64,000 nt of DNA from Armatimonadetes bacterium Uphvl-Ar1 (GCA_002162075.1 CP021423.1:2480001-2544000), one strand, 5' to 3'. Shown: positions 17,800 to 26,367, numbered from the stretch's first letter. Notes: generated from the sequence alone by a model not told the origin. Translations and numbers: made by a program.

Positions 17800-18411
17800 A
17801 TGAGCAATTTCCTTTACTTCCACTCCCCCGGCGATCCATTCAAGCCCATCGTCCTTGCCTTTCACGGCACTGGCGGCGACGAACATCAATTCACCGAACT
17901 CCTAAATGACCTCGCTCCTGGCGTTGGCATTTTTGGTGTCCGGGGAAAAGTCCAAGAACACGGGATGAACCGCTACTTTGCCCGGTTCGCCGAAGGTCAA
18001 CTCGATTTCGAAGACCTCGCCTTCCGCACCCAAGAACTCGCCGACTGGCTCAAGACTCGTCCCGAACTTGAAAACCGTGAGACCATCGCCCTCGGCTACA
18101 GCAACGGAGCTAACATCGCCGCCAACCTCCTCCTCACCAACACCTTTCCTCTCAACAAAGCCATCCTTCTCCGCCCGATGTACCTCCCCACTGCCATCGA
18201 AACTCTCGATCTCACTGGCACGACCATCCAAATCAACGCTGGGGAAGCCGACCCGATCTGCCCTCCCGAACAATCCCATCAACTCGCTGAAAAGTTCACC
18301 AGAGCAAACGCGACCGTCGACCTCAAAATGATCGGCGCGGGCCACAACCTCACCCAAGCTGACATGATCATAATCCAACAGATTGTCGGAGATGTGTTGA
18401 GAGAGGGGTGA
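17800..18411 (+). CDS. Carboxylesterase/phospholipase-like hydrolase (MhqD/YpfH type)
   Basis: A 203-residue alpha/beta hydrolase. The oxyanion region is AFHGTGGDEHQF, the Ser nucleophile sits in LGYSNGAN near residue 106, Asp in AGEADPICP near 151 and His in GAGHNLTQAD near 185. In Bacillus the MhqD esterase and MhqO dioxygenase are both induced by hydroquinones. Here the two genes are adjacent in the same order and almost touch, so a shared role in detoxifying aromatic or quinone compounds is likely. The stop lies inside a large hairpin. Confidence 0.88.
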   Translation: MSNFLYFHSPGDPFKPIVLAFHGTGGDEHQFTELLNDLAPGVGIFGVRGKVQEHGMNRYFARFAEGQLDFEDLAFRTQELADWLKTRPELENRETIALGYSNGANIAANLLLTNTFPLNKAILLRPMYLPTAIETLDLTGTTIQINAGEADPICPPEQSHQLAEKFTRANATVDLKMIGAGHNLTQADMIIIQQIVGDVLREG

Positions 18412-18473
18412 CGAGGCCCAAGGCCTAGCCCCCGGGTTCGACCAAGTCGAACCCTCCCGCCCCTCGTCACCCC
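18405..18473. terminator. Composite nested hairpin between convergent genes
   Basis: Outer arms GGGGTGACGAGG (18405-18416) and CCTCGTCACCCC (18462-18473) are perfect complements. Inside, GGGTTCGAC (18434-18442) pairs with GTCGAACCC (18446-18454) around CAA. It covers the stop of the esterase and touches the stop of the convergent methyltransferase. It lacks a T run, so it may be a bidirectional terminator or a mobile palindrome. Confidence 0.6.
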
Positions 18474-19573
18474 TAATCAATCCGCCGAACCAAAGCCGCG
18501 CAAACCTTCTGCCCCACCGGATACAAGACAAGCTGAACCGGACGCCCACCCCCCAGCTCCACCTGCCGAATCACCGTCGTCGGTTCAATCTGCACCCCCC
18601 GCTTCTTCACCGCATCCACCCGCCAATTCCCTTCCAAAAGCGCCTCCTTCACCATGCGGATCCGCCAAGGGCCACACCACAAAACTTCATATCCACGAAG
18701 CCAAGGCGATTCCACCCACTTGTCTCCCGTCAAATAACCATTGGAATCCCCCACCCCCGCCATCCCAAAAATCCCGAGCGCATGAGCCCGAATCAGGGCC
18801 GGATCAGCCTCAAACAAGTACCCCGAAGGCTCCTCGTCATTCCTCGGCAAAGGAGTTGCCAACGCCCGCTCCCCACTTTCAATATGGACCGCCGCAACCT
18901 GCCCTCCACCTGGGAAAATCATCAACGCCTCCCGGCACTCGCGGCCATAGCTCACAAACTCAATATCCCCTCCCAAACTCTGCAAAAACTCATCTCGAAG
19001 CATCGGCGAGAGCTTGATCACCGCCTTCTTGCACCCCCGAATAGAATCCACAACATCCCAAACTGGCGGCAGATAATCCTCCGGATTAATCACGCGCTGA
19101 GAATCATCTCGCCGACCCGGATCGCAATAAACATAATCCCACCCCTTAGCCAAAACCTCCAGCGCATCCCCTCGGGCAACTTTCCCGGCAAATCCAAAAA
19201 CTGTCAAATTAAATCGCGCACAGTCCAGATGCTCACGCTCCAAATCCACCCCGATGACCGGCCCCCGTGCCGCTAAAGCCACCAAGTCTGATCCAATCCC
19301 ACAAGTTGCGTCCAGAACCTCCGCCCCCACCGGGAAGAGCGAAGCATGGTAGGCCGCAATCCGTGAATGCGTCGCCATCTCCAGCCCTGCCCTGGTGAAC
19401 TGCATCGACATCCCTCGGGGGAATTTCTCCACCGACTTCCGACGCAACTCCCATTGTCCAAACGCCCACCGCGAGTACTCCGGCGAATACTTATCTCCTA
19501 GCTTTCCGATATTCTTCGCCGTCGTCGGCAGGTGTTCCGCCTCCGCCAGCACAGCAAGTTGACGTTCGTTCAA
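18473..19573 (-). CDS. Class I SAM methyltransferase with THUMP-like C-terminal domain
   Basis: A 366-residue protein. An N-terminal helical part (residues 1-60) is followed by a Rossmann methyltransferase core: SAM-binding motif I EVLDATCGIGSDLVALAA near 87, acidic end of strand 2 GVDLEREH near 111 and YCDPGRR near 149. The C-terminal 100 residues end WRVDAVKKRGVQ then LVLYPVGQKVCAALV, fitting the THUMP-like domain found in this family. The substrate is unknown, possibly RNA. It is divergent from pdxS and converges on the esterase. Confidence 0.82.
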   Translation of the reverse strand: MNERQLAVLAEAEHLPTTAKNIGKLGDKYSPEYSRWAFGQWELRRKSVEKFPRGMSMQFTRAGLEMATHSRIAAYHASLFPVGAEVLDATCGIGSDLVALAARGPVIGVDLEREHLDCARFNLTVFGFAGKVARGDALEVLAKGWDYVYCDPGRRDDSQRVINPEDYLPPVWDVVDSIRGCKKAVIKLSPMLRDEFLQSLGGDIEFVSYGRECREALMIFPGGGQVAAVHIESGERALATPLPRNDEEPSGYLFEADPALIRAHALGIFGMAGVGDSNGYLTGDKWVESPWLRGYEVLWCGPWRIRMVKEALLEGNWRVDAVKKRGVQIEPTTVIRQVELGGGRPVQLVLYPVGQKVCAALVRRID

Positions 19574-19688
19574 ATCAGTCCCATTATCCTGACATTTGCC
19601 CAGTCCTGACTCGTAGACTCAAGCAGATGTACACTAAAGATTCGGAAGATTTTTTCCGCTTCTTTCCCCTCAGTTGGACTCAAAAACA

Positions 19689-20600
19689 ATGAATAACAAC
19701 GGCAACACCACCCTCATCCCCACCACCAAAACCTGGCGAGAAAAAGTCGGCCTCGCCGAAATGCTCAAAGGTGGCGTCATCATGGATGTTGTCAACCCCG
19801 AACAAGCCCGCATCGCTGAAGATGCCGGAGCCGTCGCCGTCATGGCTCTCGAAAGAGTCCCCGCCGACATCCGCAAAGATGGCGGAGTCGCCCGCATGTC
19901 CGACCCCGAAATGATCCTCGGCATCAAAGAAACTGTTTCCATCCCCGTGATGGCCAAATGCCGCATCGGTCACTTCGTAGAAGCGCAAATCCTCGAAGCT
20001 CTGGAAATTGACTTTATTGACGAAAGCGAAGTCCTCACCCCTGCCGACCACGCCAACCACGTTGACAAGCACGCCTTCACTGTCCCCTTCGTTTGCGGAG
20101 CCCGAAACCTCGGTGAAGCCCTGCGCCGATGCGCTGAAGGTGCCGCAATGATCCGCACCAAAGGTGAAGCCGGAACCGGTGACGTCATCGAAGCCGTTCG
20201 CCATATGCGCACCATCCTCAGCGAAATCCGCACCGTCCAAAACGCGCGAGAAGATGAACTCTTCGTCCTGGCAAAAGATCACCAAGCCCCCCTCGACCTC
20301 ATTCAAGAAGTCCACCGCACCGGCAAACTCCCCGTCCCCAATTTCTCTGCTGGTGGCATCGCCACTCCGGCCGACGCCGCTCTCATGATGCAGCTCGGTG
20401 CCGAAACCGTCTTCGTTGGTAGCGGAATCTTCAAGAGCGGCGACCCCGCCAAGCGCGCCCGCGCAATTGTGGAATCGGTGCTGTTCTACAAAGAACCCAA
20501 GAAACTTGCCGAAATCAGCAAAAACCTCGGCGAAGCCATGGTCGGCATCAACTGCTCCACTCTCCCCGAATCCGAACAACTCGCCACCCGAGGTTGGTAA
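19689..20600 (+). CDS. pdxS: Pyridoxal 5'-phosphate synthase lyase subunit PdxS
   Basis: PdxS builds PLP from ribose 5-phosphate, glyceraldehyde 3-phosphate and ammonia. The 303-residue barrel shows the hallmark stretches [42 protein letters not shown], the Schiff-base lysine in [15 protein letters not shown] and the second lysine in [13 protein letters not shown]. The C-terminal GMQ-like part is intact. The glutaminase partner pdxT is not adjacent. Start ATG 19689 is preferred over TTG 19674. A weak promoter (TTGACG at 19559, 17-base gap, CATTAT) lies about 100 bases upstream. Confidence 0.95.
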   Translation: MNNNGNTTLIPTTKTWREKVGLAEMLKGGVIMDVVNPEQARIAEDAGAVAVMALERVPADIRKDGGVARMSDPEMILGIKETVSIPVMAKCRIGHFVEAQILEALEIDFIDESEVLTPADHANHVDKHAFTVPFVCGARNLGEALRRCAEGAAMIRTKGEAGTGDVIEAVRHMRTILSEIRTVQNAREDELFVLAKDHQAPLDLIQEVHRTGKLPVPNFSAGGIATPADAALMMQLGAETVFVGSGIFKSGDPAKRARAIVESVLFYKEPKKLAEISKNLGEAMVGINCSTLPESEQLATRGW

Positions 20601-20639
20601 TTAGGAACACCAAAATCGAATTGATCGTTCACCCCTAAC

Positions 20640-21014
20640 ATGGGAGGATCAAAAAGAGATGGAGGCCGCAAGGGAGTGGTCGTGATTCGATGGGTTGCCG
20701 TCGTACTGACTTGTCTTGCCTTGATATATTGGGGATACCGCTTCACATACTACAGCCCAAAGGAGCACCTATTACTTGAACTCGTTGGAATGAGTACGCG
20801 TGAGGTTGAGAAGAGTTTGGGCACTCCAAAAAGAATACTCACTAGCCAGGAATTCCACAAGCGAATCAGATCGAAGAATCTGGACTGGTACCCAAAACCA
20901 AGGAGCAATTACTCGGGCGACGTCGTTTGGTATTACGAGCTGGCTCCGAACAAATTCACTTTCATTCTCATTCAAGACAATATTGTCACCGACCTTTACG
21001 TCGGTTCGACCTAA
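20640..21014 (+). CDS. Small membrane-anchored protein, BamE/SmpA-like pattern
   Basis: A 124-residue protein with a basic N-terminus and one membrane segment near residues 15-33 (VIRWVAVVLTCLALIYWGY). The outer part has the order 'LVGMSTREVEKSLGTPKRI' then 'VVWYYELAPNKFTFILIQDN', which resembles the SmpA/OmlA fold of BamE (helix-turn with LGxP, then WxY and a strand). The similarity is pattern-level only. Composition is more AT-rich than the pdxS gene before it, and the regulator/NTase module follows. Confidence 0.6.
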   Translation: MGGSKRDGGRKGVVVIRWVAVVLTCLALIYWGYRFTYYSPKEHLLLELVGMSTREVEKSLGTPKRILTSQEFHKRIRSKNLDWYPKPRSNYSGDVVWYYELAPNKFTFILIQDNIVTDLYVGST

Positions 21015-21024
21015 ACCAAAAACT

Positions 21025-21066
21025 ATTCACTAATATTTAGTCATTACTAACTAAATTTTAGTGAAT
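21025..21066. promoter_or_regulatory. Near-perfect 17-bp inverted repeat, likely operator of the wHTH/NTase module
   Basis: Arm 21025-21041 and arm 21050-21066 match at 16 of 17 positions when one is reverse-complemented; each arm carries ATTCACTAA and TTTAGT elements. An eight-base centre CATTACTA separates them. It lies 20 bases before the GTG start of the winged-helix gene, where a repressor would cover the promoter. Confidence 0.65.
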
Positions 21067-21085
21067 ATCATGTCAGAATACACCT

Positions 21086-21442
21086 GTGAAGGCAAAGTCC
21101 AAACTCTCTGATCAGCCGGGAACCTCCATCTTCGGTGGACAATCAGCGACCGATCTCCTGTTACTGATCTATGTTCTCAAGACGACTTACAAAAGAGAGC
21201 TGGCTGAAATAACCAGCCTGGGATACACCACTGTCCTAAACCAAATAAAAAACTTCGAAGCCGATGGAGTAATCGTGCTCAAAACCGTCGGACGACAACG
21301 AATGATTGAATTCAATCCCAGATTTTTTGCACGAAATGAACTCGAACAGCTTCTTGAAAAGCTCCTTCTGTCTCGTCCAGATATCCTCCAATGTGCGGCG
21401 CAAAAGCGAAAACGTCCTCGTCGAACAGGCAAAAAACTTTGA
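21086..21442 (+). CDS. Winged-helix transcriptional regulator (putative antitoxin)
   Basis: A 118-residue protein with a winged HTH over about residues 20-80: LLLLIYVLKTTYKRELAEITSLGYTTVLNQIKNFE is helix-helix-recognition helix, and ADGVIVLKTVGRQRMIEFNP is the wing. The tail is very basic (KRKRPRRTGKK). It starts at GTG 21086 with only a poor ribosome site. Its TGA overlaps a TTG start for the nucleotidyltransferase gene. The large palindrome upstream suggests it represses its own operon. Gene order and domain type resemble AbiEi/AbiEii-like regulator-NTase pairs. Confidence 0.72.
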   Translation: MKAKSKLSDQPGTSIFGGQSATDLLLLIYVLKTTYKRELAEITSLGYTTVLNQIKNFEADGVIVLKTVGRQRMIEFNPRFFARNELEQLLEKLLLSRPDILQCAAQKRKRPRRTGKKL

Positions 21443-21999
21443 AGAAAATTACAAAAAACAGCACTCTTGAAGAAATTGCATTCATAGTGTGTTCGGAATT
21501 CAGCTCGATTGGCAAAACGATCGTTCTCACAGGCGGAAGTGCGGCCACTGTTTATGCTCCTGAGGCTTATCAGTCTCGCGATCTCGACTTCATGATCCGA
21601 TTCGCCAATACCGGATCAAGGAGTATTGAACTTCTGACCTCTATGGGCTACAAAGTTGGTCCCTCGGCAACGTACTTTCACAATGAGTCCCCAATCACCC
21701 TAGACTTTATCGCCGGCGAAATCATGGTGGGCGAGACACACATTGGCTCTTGGAACACATTGCAAAAAGGAGCACAACTGCTTCACATCCTGCATCCAGA
21801 AGACTCAGTTTGCGATCGACTCGCTTCGTATCTCTATTGGAACGATATCTCGGCACTTTCTGCAGCCGCAGGAATCATCCGCAATAACATTGTTGATCTC
21901 AAAAAAATCAAGAACTGGCTGGAAACTGAAGGTGCTCCAGTTGATCAAACAATGAAACGACTTGAATCTCTCACCCAAAACCCCCGCAAAAGCACCTAA
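21439..21999 (+). CDS. Nucleotidyltransferase-fold protein (AbiEii/MNT-like, putative toxin)
   Basis: The NTase signature is visible: LTGGSAATVY with the GGS motif near residue 34, then SRDLDFMI with the two-Asp motif. A later Asp follows in ITLDFIAGE and a helical region after that (HPEDSVCDRLASYLYW). From TTG 21439, which overlaps the stop of the wHTH gene, the product is 186 residues; an ATG at 21391 would add 16 residues and overlap more. The family includes NTase toxins and antibiotic nucleotidyltransferases. Coupling with a wHTH gene favours a toxin-antitoxin or abortive-infection module. Substrate is unknown. Confidence 0.7.
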   Translation: MKKITKNSTLEEIAFIVCSEFSSIGKTIVLTGGSAATVYAPEAYQSRDLDFMIRFANTGSRSIELLTSMGYKVGPSATYFHNESPITLDFIAGEIMVGETHIGSWNTLQKGAQLLHILHPEDSVCDRLASYLYWNDISALSAAAGIIRNNIVDLKKIKNWLETEGAPVDQTMKRLESLTQNPRKST

Positions 22000-22036
22000 C
22001 CCCCAAACTCAGAAACCCGGAACAACCCCCGTATCC

Positions 22037-22489
22037 ATGCGGGCAAAAAGCGGCTTCACCCTCATCGAATCCCTCATCACCATGAGCATCATCGGCATGC
22101 TCATGACTGTCGTTTGGCCCACCCTCCACAAAGCCCGAATCCAAACCCAAGAAGCCAAACTCCGCGCCGACCTCGAAGCCGTACGCCGTGCTTACCAAGC
22201 CTGCAAGAACGACACCGGAGGCATCGGCCCCCGCAGCCTCACCGATCTCACCAACGCAACCCCACCCTCCCATGGCTATCTCGATTTGGGAACCGGGCGC
22301 GGCTGGCCCCTAGTCCCAATCCCCGCCGGAACCTGGCGCGGCCCATACATCAACCAGATCCCAAACGACAACATCCATAACCGAGCATTCGCTTGGAACT
22401 CAGGAATCGCCAAAGCCACCAACGACTCCCCCATCTGGATCAACAGTTCGGCTCTCAGCTCCGACGGCACCCCATACAACACATGGTAA
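22037..22489 (+). CDS. Type II secretion/type IV pilin-like pseudopilin (GspG-like) 1
   Basis: A 150-residue protein with the prepilin signal KSGFTLIESLITMSIIGMLM: a short basic leader, Gly before the processed Phe, Glu at +5 and a hydrophobic helix. The globular part has GspG-like WRGPYIN and ends GTPYNTW. I start at ATG 22037, since the longer reading adds 25 residues before the leader and overlaps the NTase gene. The next gene is a close paralogue in tandem. Processing by prepilin peptidase and a role in a pseudopilus are inferred. Confidence 0.85.
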   Translation: MRAKSGFTLIESLITMSIIGMLMTVVWPTLHKARIQTQEAKLRADLEAVRRAYQACKNDTGGIGPRSLTDLTNATPPSHGYLDLGTGRGWPLVPIPAGTWRGPYINQIPNDNIHNRAFAWNSGIAKATNDSPIWINSSALSSDGTPYNTW

Positions 22490-22496
22490 CAATCCG

Positions 22497-22934
22497 ATGA
22501 AACGCCGCGCTTACACCCTCATCGAAACCCTGATCACTGTCAGCATCGTCGGCTCCGTCACCAGCGGCATCGTAATCAGCCTCGATCGAACCGCACTCAA
22601 AGCCCGCGAACGCGCCGCTCTTGCCGACATCACCGCCGTCCGCAAAGCCATGGAACTCATGTACCTCGACACCGGCCTTGTCCCCCTCACTCCAACCGAT
22701 CTCGCCAGTGCAACTCCCCCCGTCCAGGGCCGAATCCGCAACCAAATGGGCCAAGGCTGGCCCGAAGCCCCGCTCGACCCGACCAAGTGGCGCGGCCCGT
22801 ACATCGCCCGCGTCGGCCCCGATCCCATCTTCAAACAACCCTACGCCTACAACTCCTTCAACCAAGGCAAACACGCGATCTACATCAACAGTACCGAAAT
22901 CGGCTCCAACGGCACCGCTTACAATAAATGGTAG
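22497..22934 (+). CDS. Pseudopilin (GspG-like) 2, tandem paralogue
   Basis: A 145-residue prepilin-like protein, leader MKRRA then YTLIETLITVSIVGSV with Glu at the conserved place; the residue before the processed Tyr is Ala, not Gly. The body shares with its neighbour the pattern LTDLxxATPP, GxGWP, WRGPYI and ends GTAYNKW. It starts seven bases after the previous stop. The pair probably arose by tandem duplication and may act as two minor pseudopilins. No secretion ATPase or secretin gene is in the window. Confidence 0.85.
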   Translation: MKRRAYTLIETLITVSIVGSVTSGIVISLDRTALKARERAALADITAVRKAMELMYLDTGLVPLTPTDLASATPPVQGRIRNQMGQGWPEAPLDPTKWRGPYIARVGPDPIFKQPYAYNSFNQGKHAIYINSTEIGSNGTAYNKW

Positions 22935-22988
22935 TCACACTCAAACAAACCCAATCCACCCCTCCGCCGTAGTAAAACCAAGACTCCG

Positions 22989-23675
22989 GTGACCAAAGCC
23001 CAAAAACTCCTCCTCCTCGCCTCTGCCGCCAGCATCATCCTCTGGGCCGTCCCCGTCGTCCGCTATCTCACCATCCCCCTCACTTACCTCAACACCCACT
23101 TCCACGAACTCGCCCACGCACTCATGGCGGTCGCCACCGGAGGAATCGCCGACTACATCCACGTTTATGCCGATGGCAGCGGCGTGACCCCCGTCGCCGG
23201 AGGCAGCATCCTCCTCATCGCCAGCGCCGGATACCCCGGAACCGCTCTCCTCGGAGCCGCCCTCATCCTCGCCGGACGCACCGAAAAATCCGCTCAAACC
23301 GCCCTCAAAGCCCTCGCCATCGTTCTCGGACTCAGCCTCTTCCTCTTCATTCGCGGCGACGCCGTCGGAGTAATTTCAGCTATTCTCTGGATCCCCGCCC
23401 TTTGGCTCCTCGCCCTCAAAACCAAAGGCGACACTCTCAAAGTCGTCACCCAATTTCTCGGCGTCCAGATGTCCCTCACCGCTTTCCAAGCCCTCCTCAT
23501 CCTCCTCAACATCTCCGCCACATCGGACACCCACTCCGACGCCCAAATCCTCCAACAAACCACATTCATCCCCGACATAGTCTGGGCCACCCTCTGGACA
23601 GTTTTTTCCCTAATTGCTGTCGGTATCAGCCTCAAAACCGCATGGAGCCCCGTCCGTACGTCAAGAGAACGTTAA
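22989..23675 (+). CDS. Peptidase M50B-like integral membrane metalloprotease
   Basis: A 228-residue protein with several membrane spans and the zinc motif HELAH in THFHELAHALMAVATGG near residue 38. The pattern fits the M50B-like group. A Gly-rich segment GGSILLIASAGYPGTALLG follows, as in site-2-protease relatives. The start is GTG at 22989. It sits three bases before the M42 aminopeptidase and likely shares a transcript. Substrate unknown. Confidence 0.82.
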   Translation: MTKAQKLLLLASAASIILWAVPVVRYLTIPLTYLNTHFHELAHALMAVATGGIADYIHVYADGSGVTPVAGGSILLIASAGYPGTALLGAALILAGRTEKSAQTALKALAIVLGLSLFLFIRGDAVGVISAILWIPALWLLALKTKGDTLKVVTQFLGVQMSLTAFQALLILLNISATSDTHSDAQILQQTTFIPDIVWATLWTVFSLIAVGISLKTAWSPVRTSRER

Positions 23676-23678
23676 ACC

Positions 23679-24752
23679 ATGCGCCCCGAATCCCTCGAAT
23701 TCCTCCAAACCCTCTGCAACACCCCCTCCCCCTCTGGCTACGAAGAGCGCGCCGCTCAGGTCTATCGCGACTACGCCAAACCCTTCGCCGACGAAATCCG
23801 CACTGATACGCACGGCAACGTTTACGCCATCCTCAACCCCCAAGCCGAGCACAAAATCATGCTCGCCGGCCACATGGACGAAATCGGCTTCCAAATCCAT
23901 TACATCGACGACAAAGGTTTCCTTTATTTTCGGGGCATCGGCGGACACGACACTATGGTTCCCCTCGGCAACCGGGTGTTCGTCCACGGCACTGAACGCA
24001 TCCCCGGAGTCATCGGACGAAAACCAATCCACCTCCTCGAAAACGGTGAAAAAGACAAACGCCCGGATATGTCCGATATGTACATAGACATCGGTGCATC
24101 TTCAAAAGAAGAAGCCATGAAATACGTCGGTATCGGCGACGTTGCCACTTACCAATGGGAGTTCCAAGCCCTCCTCGGCGACCGTGCCGTCGCCCGCGGA
24201 TTCGATAACCGCGTCGGCTCATTTTGCGTCGTCGAAGCCCTCCGCCAACTCAAAGAATCCGGTCGGCTCCACAAAGACGTCGGTGTCTATGCCGTCGCAA
24301 CTGTCCAAGAAGAGATCGGCCTCCGCGGTGCCCGCACCGCCGCCCAGTCCCTCGGCGCCCAATCCGGTCTCGCCATCGACGTTGATTTTGCCATCGACCA
24401 CCCCGGCCTCAGCCAAACCAAGTACGGCGCAACCGATATCGGCAAAGGGCCATCAATAACCCGAGGCGCAAATATCAACCCGATCGTCTTCCAAATGCTC
24501 AGAGAAACCGGTGACGAGGAGAAGATTCCCTACCAAATCGCCGCCGAGCCCGGTGGAACCGGCACCGATGCCAACGCAATGCAGATCGCCGGATCAGGAA
24601 TGGCCACTGGCCTGATCGGAGTCCCCCTTCGCTACATGCACACCCCTTGCGAACTCCTGAGCCTCACCGATGTCGAACACTGCGCCCAAATCATGGCCGG
24701 CTACTGCGCTCGCGTAACCCCCGAAACGGACTTCACCCCTCGTATCAATTGA
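23679..24752 (+). CDS. M42-family metal-dependent aminopeptidase
   Basis: A 357-residue co-catalytic zinc peptidase of the FrvX/TET type. Metal and catalytic residues are seen in order: AGHMDEIGF (His, Asp) near residue 66, GFDNRVGS (bridging Asp) near 172, VQEEIGLRGA (Glu-Glu) near 211, IDVDFAIDHPG (Asp) near 236 and RYMHTPCE (His) near 320. The N-terminal TPSPSGYEERA is typical. The family trims peptides in the cytosol. The stop codon abuts a dispersed palindromic repeat. Confidence 0.93.
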   Translation: MRPESLEFLQTLCNTPSPSGYEERAAQVYRDYAKPFADEIRTDTHGNVYAILNPQAEHKIMLAGHMDEIGFQIHYIDDKGFLYFRGIGGHDTMVPLGNRVFVHGTERIPGVIGRKPIHLLENGEKDKRPDMSDMYIDIGASSKEEAMKYVGIGDVATYQWEFQALLGDRAVARGFDNRVGSFCVVEALRQLKESGRLHKDVGVYAVATVQEEIGLRGARTAAQSLGAQSGLAIDVDFAIDHPGLSQTKYGATDIGKGPSITRGANINPIVFQMLRETGDEEKIPYQIAAEPGGTGTDANAMQIAGSGMATGLIGVPLRYMHTPCELLSLTDVEHCAQIMAGYCARVTPETDFTPRIN

Positions 24753-24807
24753 AAGCCTCCCCCTCCCTAAATTCTTTTAGGGAGGGGGAGGTTGGAGGGG
24801 GTGGGTC
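24753..24807. repeat. Dispersed palindromic repeat, family A copy 1
   Basis: AAGCCTCCCCCTCCCTAAA and TTTTAGGGAGGGGGAGGTT form a long stem, followed by GGAGGGGGTGGGTCA. The element lies directly after the M42 stop. Very similar copies are at 26143-26198 and 44919-44974. Confidence 0.85.
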
Positions 24808-24876
24808 AAACAAAGCCAACTATCCCACTATCGAAGACGTTATAATATCCATCAATACCCCCAAACGGAAATTGAC

Positions 24877-25395
24877 ATGATCACAACCACCGCCCTCGCC
24901 CTCGTGCTCCTCGGCACTCAAGACTCCATGACCCCACCCTTCCCCAAAGCCGAACTTGATGCGATCAAGTTCCTCACCGGGAACTACCGAGGAAAAGGCA
25001 CCAGCCACGACCAAGCAGGCAACATTGTTAAGACCACTGGCTCGTCGCAAGGCCGCATGGAATTCGGACATTGGCTCAGCATGAATGCCGACTACACCAT
25101 GCCCGGCACCCCAAAAATGAACGGCCGATTCATGCTCACCTACAATACGATGAGCCAAAAGTATGAAGGAGCGTGGTTCGACAACATGACCCAACAACCG
25201 CTCAACTGCAAAGGGAAATTCGAAGGCGAATACCTCGTCCTGTGGAGTGATCCGATGACCATCGCCCCCGGTGTACCGCCAGCAATTTTCAAAATCGTAT
25301 ACCGAAAATCCGGCGCTCGCTCTTATGACTTCCGACTCCGCATCAAGATGGCTGATCAATGGTCGCCCGTCATGGATATGTCCTACACCCGATAA
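24877..25395 (+). CDS. DUF1579-like protein
   Basis: A 172-residue protein with a weak N-terminal hydrophobic segment (ITTTALALVLLGT) that could be a signal peptide. The body has the DUF1579 order: LDAIKFLTGNYRGKG, SSQGRMEFGHWLSM, YNTMSQKYEGAWFDN and KMADQWSPVMDMSY. The fold is a beta barrel of unknown function. A second, separate gene with a similar order is at 56478. The ATG at 24877 is the only sensible start. Confidence 0.7.
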   Translation: MITTTALALVLLGTQDSMTPPFPKAELDAIKFLTGNYRGKGTSHDQAGNIVKTTGSSQGRMEFGHWLSMNADYTMPGTPKMNGRFMLTYNTMSQKYEGAWFDNMTQQPLNCKGKFEGEYLVLWSDPMTIAPGVPPAIFKIVYRKSGARSYDFRLRIKMADQWSPVMDMSYTR

Positions 25396-25412
25396 CAATT
25401 CAATGCACCAAA

Positions 25413-25435
25413 GCCGCTTGTCATGACAAGCGGGC
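25413..25435. terminator. Hairpin after the DUF1579-like gene
   Basis: CCGCTTGTC-AT-GACAAGCGG is a nine-base-pair inverted repeat located 18 bases past the stop. No T run follows, so termination is uncertain. Confidence 0.4.
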
Positions 25436-25464
25436 CCAATTCTTCAATTCAAGCGTAAACTAAA

Positions 25465-26136
25465 GTGCGCGTGCAAAAATCCGCCTTCACTCTCATCGAA
25501 CTTCTTGTGGTTATCGCCATCATAGCGATCCTTGCCGCAATCCTGTTCCCTGTGTTCGCCCGCGCGAAAGAATCTGCCAAAAAAACAACCTGCACGTCCA
25601 ATCTTCGTCAAATCGGCATGGCATTCACCCTCTACGTCGGCGATTATGACGACCACCTTCCCGACCGACGCGACCTCAAATCCACCAGCGAAGGCGGCTA
25701 CCGCCCATGGACAAACTGGCCCCCATCGGATCCCCGTGGCGGTTGGATCAACGAACCCTTGAGTCCCTACAAAGCCAAGGGCACATTCACCTGCCCCAGC
25801 ACCGAGGGTCTATTCAAAGCCGATCCCCAGATCACCCAAAACGGCGTCAATTACTGGTTTTGGCGATTCGATCAAATCGCTGACCCCGTCCCCCTCGACA
25901 ACGGTTGGGGTAAATCCCCCGAACAACTCGTCGCCGACCTCCAAACTGCGGCCAGCCCCTTCATCGGCATCCCCGAAGGCCAAAGCGATGTCGAACTCGC
26001 CGTTGACCCCTATTTCCCCCGCACTGTCCCCTCCATCCCCGCCGCCAAACGCGGAAAAGCCATCCACTTCGGCGGCCGCAACCGCCTCTTCCTGGACACC
26101 CACGTCAAATTCTTCCGCGACCCCCGAACCGAATAG
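25465..26136 (+). CDS. Prepilin-type protein of the Armatimonadota/Planctomycete class (DUF1559-like)
   Basis: A 223-residue protein whose start [20 protein letters not shown] is a classic type III prepilin signal, followed by [27 protein letters not shown]. This N-terminus is a common marker of large pseudopilin families in Armatimonadota and Planctomycetes. The C-terminal block [20 protein letters not shown] corresponds to the H-X9-DG-type motif, with Asp present but Gly replaced by Thr. GTG 25465 is the start. It stands alone and is followed by a repeat cluster. Confidence 0.87.
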   Translation: MRVQKSAFTLIELLVVIAIIAILAAILFPVFARAKESAKKTTCTSNLRQIGMAFTLYVGDYDDHLPDRRDLKSTSEGGYRPWTNWPPSDPRGGWINEPLSPYKAKGTFTCPSTEGLFKADPQITQNGVNYWFWRFDQIADPVPLDNGWGKSPEQLVADLQTAASPFIGIPEGQSDVELAVDPYFPRTVPSIPAAKRGKAIHFGGRNRLFLDTHVKFFRDPRTE

Positions 26137-26142
26137 TTTAGG

Positions 26143-26198
26143 AAAGCCTCCCCCTCACTAGTGCCACTATGGAGGGGGAGGTTGGTGGGGATAGGTCA
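26143..26198. repeat. Dispersed palindromic repeat, family A copy 2
   Basis: AAAGCCTCCCCCTCACTAG and CTATGGAGGGGGAGGTTGG form a stem with a GTGCCA loop and the family tail GGGGATAGGTCA. It differs from copy 3 at 44919 by only a few bases. Confidence 0.85.
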
Positions 26199-26367
26199 TT
26201 CAAACTGCTTCAATCCAGGCATGACCCGGAATCTCAGTTCGGGTTGCACTGTCTTCTCACCAGAGCATATCTCCATTCCACGCACCACCTCAAAATTCTC
26301 GCTTCGTCTTTCCCGCGCAGGCGGGAACCCAGTCCCAAATCCAAAAGGCCGGAGGCACCAAATCATC

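Noticed and set aside
18434-18454. GGGTTCGAC...GTCGAACCC as a tRNA T-arm
   Set aside because: No acceptor, D or anticodon arms nearby; it is the inner stem of a nested hairpin.
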